From Bedellia somnulentella (Eukaryota > Arthropoda > Insecta > Lepidoptera > Bedelliidae), in assembly GCA_963576735.1 (NCBI GenBank), contig OY755191.1, positions 5,609,608-5,673,607 of the forward strand: a DNA stretch of 64,000 nt, read 5' to 3'. Shown in pieces: positions 29,749 to 39,514 of the stretch. A program made the translations under genes and the position numbers. The notes below the pieces were generated by a model, which made no database searches, was not told the origin of the DNA, and was given only the letters and a program-made list of their open reading frames with translations. Each line of letters begins with the position of its first letter. Within the stretch, counting starts at the first letter, position 1.

Positions 29749-30983
29749 ATGTAATTTTTATTCCAGCAATGTCATTCTATTGTACAAAAAATGTTTTAGC
29801 TTTATTAAATGCTATGACAGTAGGGTTGTCTTTGTGACACCTATATACTTATCTTTCGCAGAACTATAGCATGAGATATAATAAACATAAAAGAAGTTTA
29901 ATCCTAAAAATTTGGTCCTCAAGATAAAACTTGTCCCAGACCAAACCAGAACCTTGTGTTAGCTCACGAAATCCATTTAATTTTATAATAAGCACGATCA
30001 CACTTCAGCATTACACGTGGCATTAACGTGTTAATACACTGTGAGACGGCACTGTTTTATCAAATTGATTTCCTACAGGATCAATCATTTATCATTTTAA
30101 TCGCTATCCCTTGGCATTAAAGCCCATATCAAAATGGCAGATTATAATCTATGGTCGTTGCGATAGACTCTGGCCATAGAGAATGATGTGAGAGCTGACT
30201 TTCTCTTTGATAGGTTCCCGCCATTTTGAGTTACAGTAATGGCTGCCGTAACATGAATTATGCCCTTCTGTCACTGAAACTTAAATATTACTTGGTGAAT
30301 CGCTGTTAATGTCGAGTTAAATTAAATTGTAAATTGTCTTTATACATCGGAGGGGCATCGGAGATGTAACTCATTGTTTTGTAGAATATGGTGTAAATAT
30401 AGTTAAGTTGGTAAATTAAGAATCAATAATTTCAAAGGTTTTTTTTCAGTATGGGTAAAAGTTTAATTTATCGTTACGGTACGTGACATAACAGAATCTG
30501 TCAAATATAGGTCTCTCTAATTATCTCAAAAATGATCGGTCTATCGGCACGTAGATTTCTTCCATATCCGCTACAATCACTACTCTTGCCAGTTTTTAGC
30601 AAATTTTGCTTAAATTCCGAAAAAGAAACCAGAACAAGCAGCAATCTATCTGATAACCACGTGACCCTTCAGTCACCTGACGTTCCGAGATAAATAGAAA
30701 CAAAGAAATAGGCAGGTGTGAATACGATAGTTGGTTTGCGGACAGACAATTAGTTGCACTGTGGGAACTGTCCGGGAAAACAAAGCGTGTTCTGTTTCAA
30801 GTGATCTCGAATGGCCGCGCAGCCGCAGGATCATAATGGATGGACTCACGGGATACAAAATTGTTGGAAGCTGAGGAACTTTGCTCTTTTGCATTTCAAA
30901 TTTTGTTTTTTTGAACATATTAAGACAATTTTACTTATTTTATTTACCTCTTTGAACAAAAAGTGTATTTAACTTAATGGAAT
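29749..30983. other. No gene seen
   Basis: 30100-30260 and 30530-30860 are richer in GC (GTTCCCGCCATTTTGAG; GGCCGCGCAGCCGCAGG). A promoter or a diverged exon is possible. The - strand ORF 30673-30918 is not recognised and has no supporting context. Confidence 0.3.
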
Positions 30984-31231
30984 GCCGTGTAGTGTCGGCT
31001 GAGAATAACACTACCCCATTTCTACCTGTGGGTGATCGTAAGAGGCGACTAAGGGTATAGGGGCTTTTTAAGTAATTTTTGGGCGATGTGGTTGGAAACC
31101 CGTCACCAAAAACATTTATTATTACCATCTTTTCCTCATCAACTTCCAAAAGTGGCCGAGGAATTTCTCATTCCAAAGCTCTGGCTACCCCGTTAAGGGA
31201 TTTATAGCCGTGAGTATATGTATGAATGTAT
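30984..31231 (+). mobile_element. SINE family 1 copy
   Basis: GCCGTGTAGTGTCGGCTGAG to GGGATTTATAGCCGTGAGTA and TATGTATGAATGTATG. Shares AAAACATTTATTATTACC and CCCCGTTAAGGG with the copy at 62.9 kb, marking a subtype. Confidence 0.85.
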
Positions 31232-31269
31232 GTAATTAATGGAATTAATTTAATTATTTAATATGTAAT

Positions 31270-31352
31270 TATAATTCCTATTCTGAAGCTCTGTCTAGCC
31301 CTTCCCAGGATTTATAGCCAGAAGCCAGAAGTATATGTATGTTTGTATGTGT
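31270..31352 (+). mobile_element. SINE family 1, 3' fragment
   Basis: AATTCCTATTCTGAAGCTCT, then CCCAGGATTTATAGCCAG and AAGTATATGTATGTTTG. Confidence 0.6.
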
Positions 31353-31580
31353 TAAATTTGTTTTTGTCATGATTGCAATTATCATGGCATAAAATGATTC
31401 TTTTTGCTATTTTTTTTTAATAAAACGATACCATTTCATTTTTATTTCAAAAATCTATCTCTTAATAAATTAATGAGATAACAAAATGTGACCTATCACA
31501 CTGAAATTTAACTAAAAATATGAGTAAATCATATGCCTTTTGTTGCTTTGCCTATAGTGCGAAGATGAGTGACATGACAA

Positions 31581-31805
31581 TTAATTACCCACAAAACGTT
31601 CACCCGTATGTCCATCGGAACAACCTCGTAGATCTGAAAGTATACGCCCAGAGATATTGAATTTAGTGTGAACACTTGGAGCATTATTTAATTGCGTGTC
31701 AGGTGCTGGTGAGGCGTTGATCGCGAGTGGAGCATCATAAATAATGGTGACTTGGTTCGCGACTTGCAATGATGAGAAGATAACAAAATTATAATAAAAT
31801 AACAC
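31581..31805 (-). CDS. Exon-like ORF containing copy A of a triplicated unit, product unknown
   Basis: A 74-codon - strand frame. Its middle (31634-31760) is one of three direct copies of a roughly 125-base unit. Residues include VANQVTIIYDAPLAINASPA, PDTQLNNAPSVHTKFNISGR, and after the unit LRGCSDGHTGERFVGN. The start is uncertain; ATTGCAAG just before the unit could be an acceptor, in which case the Met is not used. TTGTGGGTAATT at the end could be a donor. It might be a small exon of a secreted or extracellular protein, but no family is recognised. Confidence 0.35.
   Translation of the reverse strand: MLFYYNFVIFSSLQVANQVTIIYDAPLAINASPAPDTQLNNAPSVHTKFNISGRILSDLRGCSDGHTGERFVGN
31634..31762 (-). 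repeat. Triplicated unit, copy A
   Basis: On the - strand runs from GCGAACCAAGTCACCATTAT to ...GGGCGTATACTTTCAG. Open in one frame. Confidence 0.8.
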
Positions 31806-31970
31806 GAATTTTAAAACAGAGTTATCAACTTGAAATGAATTTTGATTAATTTACTTTGCCAGAATCTTAACGATCGAACATGAATATCTGAAGTCTCTGC
31901 CAAAGTAAACTAGTGATGCGATATACTCAAGTGTATATGTGATATATCTAAAACAATAATAATATCTGAA

Positions 31971-32096
31971 AGTATACTCCCAGAGATATTGAATTTAGTG
32001 TGAACACTTGGAGCAGTATTTAATTGCGTGTCAGGTGCTGGAGAGGCGGTGATCGCGAGCAGAGCGTCATAAATAATGGTGACTTGGTTCGCAGAT
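31971..32096 (-). repeat. Triplicated unit, copy B
   Basis: About 95% identical to copy A and open in the same frame. Of the codon changes I can see (P to L, N to T twice, R to S, two silent), most alter the residue. Ends at the same TATACTTTCAG. Confidence 0.8.
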
Positions 32097-32214
32097 TTCT
32101 AGATAATCAAACCATCAAAAATAGGTCTGCTTTCTTATTTTAATAAATTTCAGACGAAAGAGTTTTGCAATTTGAGTGTATTATTTTCTTTAAAACAACA
32201 AATGAAGTGGAGGA

Positions 32215-32275
32215 TCTTGTAAGATCGTACGTGGATATCGATAGGTTCTGCCTACTCCAATGAATACTAAATATG
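32215..32275 (+). mobile_element. RTE-type LINE, 3' scrap
   Basis: CTTGTAAGATCGTACGTGGA, TATCGATAGGTTCTGCCTAC and TCCAATGAATACTAA. Confidence 0.5.
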
Positions 32276-32483
32276 TAACACATATCTAAAAAAATAATAC
32301 GAGGGGCATGCCAAAAGAAACTAGATACTCTTTTCTCATTTAATTGACACTGGCAAGCTATACACCATCTTAGAGGCTGGATTTTTATTGACATATTTGA
32401 ATATAGAACACACTTCTTTTATTTATTTTTCATTTGAATGAGCATCATTTTCCCGACAATCTGGCGGGAATTTACTCGCAACA

Positions 32484-32885
32484 ATGGAGCTCAGTCGACG
32501 TGATTTTCGCGCTATGATTTATTATGCCTTTAAAAAAGGTTTAAAGCCTCTAGAATCTTTTGAACTTTTGGCTTCTACTTTTGGTGAGTCTGCTTGTTCC
32601 CGAGCAACAGTATTAAATTGGTTTGCTGAATTTAAAAGAGGACGGGGATGTCTGGAAGATGAAGCGAAGAAGGCCACCAACCGCGGTCACGCAGTCACGT
32701 TCGTGCAGTCAAAAAACTTATTCGCGAAAACCGACGAATTACATATGTAGAGCTAAAGCGATAACTAGGAATTGGATCAGCAGTAATGCATACCATAATT
32801 CACGACCACCTTTCGGTGCCGCACAAACTTACCACTAAGCAGAAAGACCGTCGGGTGGATTGGTGCCTATTCATGATAGCTAAAA
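32484..32885 (+). pseudogene. Mariner transposase, N-terminal part
   Basis: Encodes the start of a mariner-type cut-and-paste transposase: MELSRRDFRAMIYYAFKKGL, then the helix-turn-helix block SRATVLNWFAEFKRGRG. It then decays through frameshifts, with fragments of the second DNA-binding region (IHDHLSV) and RRVDWCLFMI, where a LINE fragment interrupts it. A full transposase is about 345 residues. The first catalytic Asp region (GDES in relatives) is not present as such: the frame reads NGDE at the join. Confidence 0.85.
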
Positions 32886-33420
32886 TCAACGGAGACGAGA
32901 AAAAAAAGGTATATTTTTCTGTACACGCTGTGCAATTGTGGAACGCACTTCCTGTGGAGGTGCAATTGGCTAAATCACTTAATGTGTTCAAGGATCTGGT
33001 GAAACAACACTATCTCACTGAAGCGCTGTAATACTGTTGCTTTTTAAATTATATATATTAATTATATTTCTAAAACGTATTTGTGTATTTTATTTAGGTA
33101 TTTGTATTACTTGTATATATAAAAGTATGTAGTTATGTATGTATGTGTGTTCATATGTGTGTAATATTATATTATTTTGTGTAATTAATATTTATGTTAT
33201 TATTTATTATTTCAATTGAATAAGTTAGATTTAAAGTAAGCTTGTTTTGTGCATCTACCCAGATAACTAGTTTACCGATCTCACCTTCCAAAGGTTGTCT
33301 GGAAGAGATCGCTTTTAGCGATAAGACCGCTGATTGTACCTCATTGTAAACTGTATGATAATTTCTAATGTAAATTTGTGTTTGATGTACAATAAAGAGT
33401 TATTCTTCTATTCTATATGA
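32886..33420 (+). pseudogene. 5'-truncated LINE (CR1/Jockey group) inside the mariner
   Basis: Encodes the last residues of an ORF2, with VQLWNALPVEVQLAKSLNVF and KDLVKQHYL, stop at about 33031. About 380 bases of 3' UTR follow, including CCAAAGGTTGTCTGGAAGAG, CGCTTTTAGCGATAAGACCG and GATGTACAATAAAGAGTT, then an ATTCT-type tail. The same 3' end occurs in reverse at 39195-39345. Confidence 0.7.
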
Positions 33421-33935
33421 TATACTGACTGACGAGCCAACTCCAACGAAATGTCGCCGTGCACGAAGCATGCAGAAACAAATGTTCGCCTCGTTTTTCT
33501 GCAAAACGGGTCATATTGCTACTGTTGTGCTAGAGAATGAAAGAACGGTGAACTCCGATTGGTATGTGACAGTTTGTGCTCCGACAGTAATATCAGCTTG
33601 GTGTGACAAGCGACCGAAGTCAGGAATCCGGAACCTTCTCTGGCACCACGACAATCCGGCGCCGCACACGTCTGCCAGAACACTAGACTTTTTCAACTCA
33701 ACTAGATTTTTACTTGTTTCCAAAAATCAAAGAAAAACTAAAGGGGAAGAGATTTGAAAGCAAAGAAGATGCGCTGGTTGCCTATAATTTCGGTTAGGTA
33801 TTCTGAGGTATCTAAAGAAGAGTGGTCACAGGTATTTTCCGATTAGTTCAGACGTATGGAAAAGTGTATAAGTGCTCAGGGTAAATACTTTGAAAATATC
33901 GATACTTGTAATAAAGAATAAATTTTATAATTTTT
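33421..33935 (+). pseudogene. Mariner transposase, C-terminal part
   Basis: Resumes with an RARSMQKQMFASFFCKTGH stretch and ATVVLENERTVNSDWYVTVC, then LLWHHDNPAPHTSART with the second catalytic Asp (HHDN). The third catalytic Asp region is lost to a deletion near 33705; a few later codons (PISSDVWK, CLIS-like) persist out of frame. The element cannot transpose itself. Confidence 0.8.
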
Positions 33936-33970
33936 GAGTATCTAGTTTCTTTTGGCATGCCTCTCGTATG

Positions 33971-34112
33971 TCTGAAAGTATACGCCAAGAGATATTGAAT
34001 TTAGTGTGAACACTTGGAGTAGTATTTTTATCGTAATTGCGTGTCAGGTCCTGGTGAGGCGGTGATCGCGAGCAGCATCATAAATAATGGCGACTAGGTT
34101 TGCGAATTTTGT
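33971..34112 (-). repeat. Triplicated unit, copy C (degenerate)
   Basis: Same unit as at 31.6 and 32.0 kb, with a 3-base loss, an extra 12 or so bases near 34030 and a reading-frame break. It ends at TATACTTTCAG immediately beside the mariner's TA. Confidence 0.75.
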
Positions 34113-34239
34113 GATGTACAAGCAGATTTAGTGATGAGTAGATGACAATATTTTTAGACATAAGACTATTTTAAATTGTTATATTTGGGTGTACATTATA
34201 CTTTAAAAACAAATGTGAGATATGAACAGCCATTATTTA

Positions 34240-34315
34240 GTAATATCGACATAGCCGGGATTCGAACCCGCGACCTCGGGTATACGCCCCCGTCGCTCTG
34301 CCAAATGAGCTACCG
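34240..34315 (-). repeat. tRNA-like sequence, pseudo-tRNA or SINE head
   Basis: - strand: TAGCTCATTTGGCAGAGC (A box and D arm), GCGGGTTCGAATCCCGG (T arm and B box), and acceptor ends GACACGG/CTATGTC pairing imperfectly. The anticodon arm has only a 4-bp stem (CGGG/CCCG) with an 8-base loop, so a functional tRNA is unlikely. No downstream SINE body was recognised. Confidence 0.55.
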
Positions 34316-35234
34316 TGTCAATGGCTGCCAGTGCGAAATTCTTCTATCCTTTGTTTCTTTTTACACTTTTAAATAGTGGTTGCGTTCCCTACCTCCGAAT
34401 TTTTTTTTACAAATTCGGAAGGCTACTTGTCTACCTTTTCAGATAGAATGCAAATGTTGAGAACGCCTAACTATCACATAATTTTAATGTTTTTTTTAAA
34501 GAAAAATCAAGTATAAAATATTATTATTTATCAAATTACCTCGCCAGGATCTTTTACGAATGCACTTAGATAACGTTATCTGCCTACTTCAAATATAATT
34601 AATGATACGAGTCCTTGTGTGTTACGGGTATACGATACGAAAAGGAAAAAATAATAAAATAAAAATTTTTGTCTATGTTTCTGCCTCGAAGGACCATGTC
34701 GCCGCATCTTTTCAGACTCAACCAGCAAACTCCATCCCAACCACCGACCAACATCACCCAGAAAACAACTAAAACAATTCACAAAATAACCAAAAAATCA
34801 TATAAACTATCTATTAACAAAATGATTCAAAGCTACAAACAAAACAAAACTATTTATGTCCATCAACACTTGCGTCGGTCCCACTGTGTGTTAACAGTTC
34901 GCAGTAATAGGACTGTCAAGCGTTGAAAGGCTTGCACAGTGTGTTTATTTTTATGTTCCGAGAACATTTCGCCATATTGCACCGGTCATATCTGTCAGGA
35001 ACTGGCATTGTTGCACCTCATTATGCATGTAACCAGATAGAGTAAGTGATATGATTTAACTTGGCGTGTTTTTTAGTATGATTCGATTATACCGCTTAGT
35101 TATTATCACTTAAAAGAAAAAAAAAACCTCTTAATTACTTCGTACGCCAGAGACGAGCAGAGATGAAGTAGTGTAATGTTAAGCCAATACTTGTGTAACC
35201 TTTGTCCTGAATTAATTGACAATCCTAACAAACA
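34316..35234. other. No gene seen
   Basis: Contains an RTE 3' scrap at about 34538-34615 (CGCCAGGATC, TATCTGCCTACTTC). The ORF at 34669-34926 (+) is low-complexity, Thr/Lys/Gln-rich, and not recognised. Confidence 0.3.
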
Positions 35235-35405
35235 GATAATCTACTCAAAAAGGCAGGCATCCAACGTATGAAGAATAAAAGTGCATGTATGAAAAGATGG
35301 ATGGATGTAAATGTAGCTCGGAAGGTTTGCCAGGATCATACAATACCCCATAATCAATCTCAGTCAAAATAGTATCTGCCTACTCAAATTGGACTTATGG
35401 CTTGA
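35235..35405 (+). pseudogene. RTE-type LINE, C-terminal fragment
   Basis: CTCAAAAAGGCAGGCATCCA, GTATGAAGAATAAAAGTGC, GGATGTAAATGTAGCTCGGA and GTTTGCCAGGATCATACAA. Same segment as 13071-13246. Confidence 0.7.
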
Positions 35406-35870
35406 TATAATTGTTAACTAAAATTGCAGGGTATACCTATATAAATTACAGTATTCCATAGAAACTATCAACCTACAATTGTTTAAACAGGGAAAGTTCG
35501 GACTGTGTCTCCAACAGTAAGAGGTTATCGCAAATACTTGTTCTTAATTAATTATAACACGGCCGAGGTGTATCCCTTTTACCGATACTGAAATAAATTA
35601 TTTGTTTGTATGTATAAGGTCTTTTGTTGTGACCTAGGAAATTAATTATTAGATGCAGGGACTTCTGAACTATTTAATAACGAAGTGTTTTTGTTCGTTT
35701 TGAAATATATAGTTTCTATACTAAGCAAAAAGAAACTTCTATAATTTATTCAAATTTGAGTTAGGATAAATTGTTAAATTAATGTTGGTAAATGGATGCA
35801 CCCAAAACCAGAATCATTTTTTTATACATCATATTTTATATGCACATAATCTGGAGGAATAAGCATGTGA

Positions 35871-36119
35871 CATACATACATACATATACTCACGGCTTTA
35901 AATTCCTAGAAGGGGTGGCCAGAGCTAAGGAATTAGAAATTCGTCAGCCACTTTTGGAAAATTGAGTGGGGAAAAGATGGTAAAATAAAGGTTGTTGGTG
36001 ATGGGTCTCCAACCGCATCGCCCAAAAATCCCTTGAAAGCCCCAATACCGTTAGTCGCCTCTAACGTACACCCATCGGTAGAAACGGGGTAGTGCTATTC
36101 TAAGCCGACACTACACGGC
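35871..36119 (-). mobile_element. SINE family 1, full-length reverse copy with target duplication
   Basis: Complete body between the (CATA)n tail and CCGACACTACACGGC. GAATAAGCATGTGA occurs immediately on both sides (about 35857 and 36120). Confidence 0.88.
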
Positions 36120-36597
36120 GAATAAGCATGTGAATACTGATTAAGTAAAAGGAAATGACATGAGTATGAAAATGTATAAATTATCGATATCTAATCCAAA
36201 CTATCAAATCATGACGGATCGACAGTCGGAGAGGAATAAATTTTAAATATGTAAGTTTGCGGCGTACAGAAGCGTCCTCTGGGTGGCGGACAGGGGAACG
36301 GTACAGCACGGCCTGACCAAACTGATCAGCTAAGTCCAATGGACGACTCGTAGACCAAAGTAGGGTGTGGTCCTCCAGCAATATGGGGGTTGACGCCTTG
36401 CCCACGCAAAAAGAACGAAATAGACAAAAGAAGGGGGTAGTAGTAGTAAGTTTTATTAATCTTTTTAAAACTTTAAACTTACAGCTGAATGTTATGGATA
36501 TATTTGGCTGCACCAAACTAAAAAGACTCACTTACCGGGTGAGGGCGGGCAAACTCTGATACTCATTTAGGATATCTGCAGAAGGATAGCTCCATAG
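36120..36597. other. No recognised gene; GC-richer segment with unassigned ORF
   Basis: 36240-36420 is richer in GC. On the - strand it reads as LLEDHTLLWSTSRPLDLADQ and further plausible codons (ORF 36181-36531, 116 codons). It could be a LINE or gene fragment; I cannot place it. Confidence 0.3.
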
Positions 36598-36925
36598 GAA
36601 CGGTGATAGCTCAGTGGGTAGAGCACCGCTTATCATGCAGACGGTAAAGGTTCAAATTCCGGGTCGTATGTATATTACACATATGTGTGGTTAATTTTTA
36701 TGGTTGTTAACGGCGAGGGCAAATATCGTGAGGAACTGAGTTGTACTTAGTCATGTGACAATGTTTTGATACCAAACAGCGATAGGCCTTGATAGGCCCT
36801 ATTACTTGAGTACACTGTCCAAACAAAACGCGGGGACTCTGAACACCAGGGGAAATTGTCACGTGACTTTTAGAAGTATTAGTACCTCTGACACACCTTT
36901 TGTGGATATACGGCGTGAGTTGAGT
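36598..36925 (+). mobile_element. tRNA-headed SINE (family 2)
   Basis: Head GGTGATAGCTCAGTGGGTAG (A box) and GGTTCAAATTCCGGG (B box). Body includes ACATATGTGTGGTTAAT, TGTTAACGGCGAGGGCAAAT and CACGTGACTTTTAGAAG. Ends GGATATACGGCGTGAG. Confidence 0.82.
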
Positions 36926-36995
36926 TGAAATATATTTTCTTATTCTAATCCCACGATAATAGACACTAAACTGCGGTAAGTGCGGTAAGTGTCCT

Positions 36996-37241
36996 GCTGT
37001 GTACCGTCAGCTTAGAATAGCATTACCCCATTTCTTCCGGTGGGTGTACGTAAAAGGCGACTAACGGTATTGGGGCTTTTAAGGGATTTTTGGGCGATGT
37101 GGTTGGAGACCCATCACCAACAACCTTTATTTTACCATCATTTCCCCACTCAACTTTCCAAAAGTGGCTGAGGAATTTTTAATTCCTTAGCTTTGGCGAC
37201 CCCTTTTAGGGATTTATAGCCGTGAGTAATTATGTATGTAA
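36996..37241 (+). mobile_element. SINE family 1, full-length copy
   Basis: GCTGTGTACCGTCAGCTTAG to GGGATTTATAGCCGTGAGTA. AACTGCGGTAA lies before (36970) and after (37249), a target duplication. Confidence 0.87.
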
Positions 37242-37339
37242 ACTGCGGTAAATTCTACAGTACATTACTGCAAATAAATGATCCAAATATGCCTCATATG
37301 ACTAATCTGTGTAGCTGTGATTTGTTAGTTTGTCAAATA

Positions 37340-37551
37340 CATATGGCCATAAATCCCATAATAGGGTAGCCAGAGCTTCAGAGCTAGAGTCAGGCTCCTT
37401 TGGAAGTTTATAGGGGGCAAGATGGTAGAAATAAAGCTTCGTTGTTGATGGGTCTCCAAACGCATCGGCCGAAAACCACTTAATAAAGTCCCATCACCTT
37501 AGTTACCTCTCACGACAACCGTGGGCAGAAAGAGGTAGTAACACTACACGG
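37340..37551 (-). mobile_element. SINE family 1, reverse copy, divergent subtype
   Basis: ATATGGCCATAAATCCCATA, AGCTTCGTTGTTGATGGGTC and AGTTACCTCTCACGACAACC, ending GTAACACTACACGGC. Confidence 0.75.
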
Positions 37552-37842
37552 CAAAAAAATACACTCGAATACACAAGTTTTTTGTACCAATTTGCTTCCC
37601 ACAAACGTTCTTACCCAATTTGCTACAACAGGGAGCCGCGGATGATTCCCATAATTTATAAGATATCGCATTCCTATTTAGTGGATATCGTTTCGGTGGC
37701 ACGTACGCAAAAGCATATCGGTAGCCATTCTTATCGACAAAGAGCGTGAAGGTTTTGATATGATATGTTAGTTTGTAGATTGTGAATGAAAGTTACCGGC
37801 TGAATTCTAGTCATTTTATGTTCAATCTCATTGGGTTTTTAT

Positions 37843-38110
37843 ACTTACTTACTACTTACTACGCTGGCTCGATGACCCAAAGTGAGTCTTGGCCTCCGAT
37901 ACGAGATTTCGCCATTTGTCTCGGTCTAGTGTGGTTTCCGCCAATCGCTTGCTAGAAGCTCACGAAGATCCGCTTCTACCACATCACACCAGCGGTACCG
38001 CGGGCGTCCGACAGGTCTTCGTCCAGTTGGTCGACCCATGTACGCTTGTTTGACACCTCGATCTTCACCCATCCTTTCTAGGTGCCCAAGCCAGCGAAGT
38101 CTGTGGGTTT
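37843..38110 (-). pseudogene. LINE ORF2 C-terminal fragment, a different RTE-like family
   Basis: - strand codons read THRLRWLGHLERMGEDRGVK, GRPTGRRPVGRPRYRWCDVV and EADLRELLASDW. After a one-base slip they continue LDRDKWRNLVSEAKTHFG, ending at an (AAGTAGT)n tail at 37843. This is the conserved zinc-free C-terminal end of RTE/BovB-type ORF2 as I remember it. Strongly 5'-truncated. High GC compared with surroundings. Confidence 0.7.
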
Positions 38111-38195
38111 TTATAGCGCAATACTTTGTTTTTTTGTATGTATTGTGATCTATCGTTTGAAAACACAAATAAGGAATTATCTATCTACCCATGTG

Positions 38196-38315
38196 CTGTG
38201 TAGTTTCGGTTTCGAATATCGCTACCCCAAATCGCGGGGGCGTACGGACGTCTAAGTGTGTTGGGCTTTTTTAGTAGCTCTTTGGGATTAATTGCCATGC
38301 GTACTAGTATGTATG
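38196..38315 (+). mobile_element. SINE family 1 with a large internal deletion
   Basis: GCTGTGTAGTTTCGGTTTCG, CTTTTTTAGTAGCTCTTTGG, then ATTAATTGCCATGCGTACTA and GTATGTATG. Confidence 0.6.
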
Positions 38316-38436
38316 TCTGTCTACCCATATGAGGGTTGAACTGACCAAAAATCTGACTAATATAATTTATGAAATTTGTCGGTCTCTAGATACGCAAAAA
38401 AGACCATATACAAGAAGAAAATATATGGTGACAACC

Positions 38437-38795
38437 GTGATAGCCCAGTGGGTAGAACACTTGGTTATCGTGCAAGCGACTAGTGTTCGAATCCTGGGTC
38501 GAGCCTACACCAATTTGTCTTTTTTAAAGACATATGTGTGGTTAATTTATCATGGTTGTTAACGGTGAGGGAAAACATCGTGAGGAAACCCACATGGCTG
38601 AGTTGTTCTTAGTCATGTGACTGTGTATTCGTACAAAACGGCGATAGGCCTGCCCCCTATCACGTGAGTACACTGTCCATGCAAAACGTGGGTACTGTTG
38701 TAATGTTGTAATGTTCAGAAGTATTAGTACCTCTGCCAACCCCTTCGGGGATATTCGGCGTGAACGTTTATGTTATGTTATGTTAAAATATATGG
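38437..38795 (+). mobile_element. tRNA-headed SINE (family 2), full-length copy with target duplication
   Basis: Head CGTGATAGCCCAGTGGGTAG and GTGTTCGAATCCTGGG; end GGCGTGAACGTTTATG with (TTATG)n. AAAATATATGGT flanks both sides (about 38419 and 38785). Best reference copy of this family. Confidence 0.88.
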
Positions 38796-39194
38796 TCTGG
38801 AAAATTATATTATGCTGTTTATTTCTTTTCTTATGTTTTTTCTTAATAGTCTTTAAGAAAATAAAAATAATAATACATGTTCAAGTATTCCCCATTTTAA
38901 ATTTATTCATATACCACACCGCATCCATAGCTTCTCGGTTCGTTCGCAAACAATATGAAAATACATTAAAATAATACGTACTCAATTGTTTTAGCTGCTG
39001 TGCCGACTCCACCGGCGAAACTACTTTGTGCACTGATTACTATGTGATTGTTCAATTACGAGCCAATAACTGGACTGACTTTTGTAATTTTAAACTAAAT
39101 AAGATGAGTTATTGTAATGTTATTGGGAAAGTTTAGTATTTTATCTTCATTGTTTTAGAGAACCATGCTTTATTACAAATAAAACTGATACTCA

Positions 39195-39345
39195 TAGAAT
39201 AGAATAGAATAGAAAACTCTTTATTGTACATCAAATATGGAAAAACAATTACAAATACACAGAATGAATTAACAAAAGTACAATTGGCGGTCTTATCACT
39301 AAAAGCGATCTCTTCCAGACAACCTTTGAATGGAGAGGTCAATAA
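39195..39345 (-). mobile_element. LINE 3' end (CR1/Jockey group)
   Basis: (ATAGA)n, then ACTCTTTATTGTACATC, GCGGTCTTATCACTAAAAGC and TCTTCCAGACAACCTTTG: the reverse of the LINE tail found inside the mariner. Confidence 0.7.
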
Positions 39346-39514
39346 ATGATACAATTCTGGATGTGATGTAAATGGAGATGGGATGTAAGAATCAAATTTA
39401 TTCGTAAACGTTCACCGAAACCTACCACTTCAATATATCTCAACCGTAACTATATTTGATATTGCTTACTTATAAAAATTCATCACATTACAGAATACCA
39501 TTGCATCACAGCAA

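Larger units (their letters stand above)
32300..33966 (+). mobile_element. Mariner element, inactivated and split by a LINE fragment
   Basis: Ends are inverted repeats of about 30 bases: CGAGGGGCATGCCAAAAGAA...GATACTC at the left, GAGTATC...TTCTTTTGGCATGCCTCTCG at the right. TA lies on both sides (32298-32299 and 33967-33968), the mariner target duplication. Length 1667 bases, of which about 530 are foreign LINE sequence. Confidence 0.9.

Noticed and set aside
34240..34315. Functional tRNA gene on the - strand
   Set aside because: The anticodon stem has only 4 pairs with an 8-base loop, and the acceptor stem has mismatches.
34669..34926. Thr/Lys/Gln-rich 85-codon ORF as a host gene
   Set aside because: Low-complexity codon content, no splice or polyadenylation context, no recognisable motif.
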